From: JANNRA01 sp031401035
GTDB lineage: Bacteria > Desulfobacterota > Binatia > HRBIN30 > CADEER01
Assembly (NCBI GenBank): GCA_031401035.1
Contig: JANNRA010000150.1
Span: forward strand, 1 to 64,000
DNA: 64,000 nt
Reading direction: 5' to 3'
The notes under the pieces were generated by a model. The model was not told the origin of the DNA and made no database searches. It saw nothing but the letters and a program-made list of their open reading frames with translations. The translations under genes were made by a program, and so were the position numbers. Of the stretch, positions 62,311 through 64,000 are shown piece by piece (positions within the stretch are counted from its first letter, which is position 1; each line of letters begins with the position of its first letter).

Positions 62311-64000
62311 TCAGTTCGCCCAGTACACGTACTCGTCGTCGGCGGCGATGTTCCCCTCGGCGACGTCCGCCATGGTCTTGTCGATCGGAATGGGTGCTTC
62401 GAGGGCCGCGGGGTACAGCGGGGTGCGTCCCGAGCGCCGGTGCGCGTCGAGCAACGCCGCAAGTTCCGCGACGACCTGCGGACGTTCGCTCGCCAGGTTG
62501 CGCTGCTCGGTCGGATCGGTGGCGAGATCGAAGAGCCAGTTCTTCGCCGGCCGCGCAGACACCTGCAGCTTCCAGTCGCCTTTGCGTACGACGCGGTACT
62601 CGCCGCTCTGCCAGAACAATACCTCGTGCGGCCGCGTGCCCGCGGCGACGTCGCCGGTGGCCCAAGGGAGCAGGTTGACGCCGTCGATGTCCACGTCATC
62701 TGGCCACCGCGACCCACCTGCCGCCGCGAGCGTCGGCATGAGGTCGATGTGGGCGACAGGGGCGTCGATCCGCGTCCCAGGTGCGATCCTTGCCGGCCAT
62801 TTCACGAACAGCGGGACGCGAATGCCGCCTTCGAAGAACGTCGCCTTCCAGCCGCGATACGGCGCGTTGACGCCCGGAATGCCGATGTACCCGGCGCCGC
62901 CGTTGTCACTGGTGAACACGACGATCGTGTTCTCGGCGAGGCCTTCCTCCTCCAGCGTCCGCATGATCCGGCCGACGCTGCGATCCAGCGCCCGCACCAT
63001 GGCGGCGTAGACGCGCAGCCGCGGCGGGCCCTCGACATGGGCGACGGCGTCGACGTCCTCCTGCGTCGCCTGCAGAGGCGTGTGGACGCCCCACTGCTCG
63101 AGGTACAGGAAGAACGGGCGGTGTTTATTGGCGCGGATCACCGCGAGCGCCTCGTCCGTGTAGTAGTCGGTCAGGTAGCCCCGCGGCGCGAAGCGTTCGC
63201 CGCCGTTCTGCATGGCCGAGTACCGCTGGGTGGCCCACAGGAATTTGTCGATGAGATCGAAGTCGAGCTTGGCGTTGACGACCTGGGCATCGTCTTCGGG
63301 CAGGTACAGGCCGCCGGCCATCGACAGGGCCTCGGCGAACCCCTGGGCGTTCGGCCCGAACTCGGGGCCGTGCCCGAGGTGCCACTTGCCGATCTGCACC
63401 GTGTGGTAGCCGCTGCGCTGCAGCACCTCCGCGACGGTCGTTTCGGACCCCGGCAGGCCCTGCAGTGCGAGCGGCGGCAGCGACCGGTCGGCCTCGGCGT
63501 CGTAGCGCACGGGCAACGCTTGCGACATGTCCTCGGCGTACATCGCGAGCACCCGGGCCATGTCGCGCGGCATGGGCGTGAACTCGAAGCCGGTGCGTGT
63601 CGGGTACCGGCCGGTCATGATCATGGCGCGCGACGGCGCACACGTGGCGGTGCCGGCGTATGCCTGGGTGAAGGTCGCTCCGGCGGCGGCCAGCGCGTCG
63701 ATGTTGGGCGTGGCCACGGCGCCGCCCGCGACCCCGCCGCCGAACGTGGAGATATCGTTGATGCCGAGATCATCGGCGAGGATGACGATGATGTTGGGCG
63801 GGCGGACGCCCGCCGGCTCCGCGGGCGACTCGGGTCCGCGCGCCCACACGACGTCGCGGTTGGGAGCGATGTCGCCCCACGTCGCCACCGTCGTCAGCGC
63901 GTAGAAGATCAGGGGCTTCCGATACGCGTAGCCCAGCGCGCCGACCACGACGACGACGGCCACGACGCCCGCCAACGCCTTGGCGACCCCTCGGCCGGTT
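62311..64000 (-). CDS. Arylsulfatase-type sulfatase (5' end beyond or at window edge)
   Basis: The visible protein is at least 554 aa. It starts with a transmembrane or signal-anchor helix (VVAVVVVVGALGYAYRKPL). The metal site is PNIIVILADDLGIND, and the formylglycine motif is ATCAPSRAMIMTGRYPTR (C-x-P-S-R). HTVQIGKWHLGHGPEF and FTSDNGGAGYIG follow. Sulfatases cleave sulfate esters in the periplasm and need a formylglycine-generating enzyme, not encoded here. The start cannot be fixed, since the frame stays open to base 64000. Confidence 0.9.
   Translation of the reverse strand, partial: TGRGVAKALAGVVAVVVVVGALGYAYRKPLIFYALTTVATWGDIAPNRDVVWARGPESPAEPAGVRPPNIIVILADDLGINDISTFGGGVAGGAVATPNIDALAAAGATFTQAYAGTATCAPSRAMIMTGRYPTRTGFEFTPMPRDMARVLAMYAEDMSQALPVRYDAEADRSLPPLALQGLPGSETTVAEVLQRSGYHTVQIGKWHLGHGPEFGPNAQGFAEALSMAGGLYLPEDDAQVVNAKLDFDLIDKFLWATQRYSAMQNGGERFAPRGYLTDYYTDEALAVIRANKHRPFFLYLEQWGVHTPLQATQEDVDAVAHVEGPPRLRVYAAMVRALDRSVGRIMRTLEEEGLAENTIVVFTSDNGGAGYIGIPGVNAPYRGWKATFFEGGIRVPLFVKWPARIAPGTRIDAPVAHIDLMPTLAAAGGSRWPDDVDIDGVNLLPWATGDVAAGTRPHEVLFWQSGEYRVVRKGDWKLQVSARPAKNWLFDLATDPTEQRNLASERPQVVAELAALLDAHRRSGRTPLYPAALEAPIPIDKTMADVAEGNIAADDEYVYWAN

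Overview
The window is a very GC-rich bacterial chromosome segment with many GTG starts, ATGA/GTGA gene overlaps and short intergenic gaps. The gene mix is a complex I cluster, F420-type oxidoreductases, a CYP125-like P450, a thiolase with a DUF35-type partner, secreted Cys-rich proteins and TPTPT linkers. This resembles soil or aquatic lineages such as Candidatus Binatota or the former deltaproteobacteria (Myxococcota, Desulfobacterota). The taxonomic call is inference; no rRNA or tRNA gene was recognised.

Layout. 1-5 kb: a transposase tail, a small catabolic operon (SnoaL-like protein, N-acyl-D-amino-acid deacylase-type amidohydrolase, hotdog protein), then three small secreted Cys-rich proteins beside a GAF/AAA+ regulator that lacks the sigma-54 GAFTGA loop. 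6.5-13.7 kb: SMP-30 lactonase, aldo/keto reductase, double-hotdog thioesterase, two methyltransferases and a YfhO-type membrane protein. 13.8-17.4 kb: proS-pyrF, an F420 (DDN-type) protein and a PaaI thioesterase. 17.4-23.4 kb: a complex I operon containing only nuoA, C, D, E, H, J, K and N. 23.5-26.7 kb: AmgK/MurU-type cell-wall sugar salvage and a patatin phospholipase. 26.9-31.5 kb: a 33-aa Lys/Ala-rich protein with a strong promoter, zinc-ribbon protein, M48 protease, LemA, enolase, FtsB, and a GcvH-like protein whose lipoyl lysine is arginine. 31.6-35.4 kb: a MoxR/VWA pair and TerC. 35.4-44.1 kb: P450, lipoprotein, LexA, a 1085-aa secreted protein with ten disintegrin-like Cys repeats, and an HMG-CoA-synthase-like/DUF35 fusion with a thiolase. 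44.2-56.7 kb: molybdopterin oxidoreductase, gamma-glutamyltransferase, NAD(P)-binding reductase, subtilase, LLM oxidoreductase, HNH nuclease, polysaccharide deacetylase, TRL-like lipoprotein, LpxL-like acyltransferase and a methyltransferase. 56.8-64 kb: an accessory stress and decay zone with CsbD, small membrane and coiled-coil proteins, a fused DUF1924/histidine-kinase relic, a P-type ATPase, an IS91-type transposase tail, a broken methyltransferase and a sulfatase.

Most genes form short runs on alternating strands, several separated by long perfect hairpins at convergent ends. The most unusual items are the disintegrin-like repeat protein, the paired Cys-rich secreted proteins, the lipoyl-less GcvH, the GAFTGA-less activator, related CGTTTGGT palindromes in front of the P450 and the thiolase operon, the promoter/inverted-repeat island at 46.7 kb, and the two-component relic at 58.5 kb.
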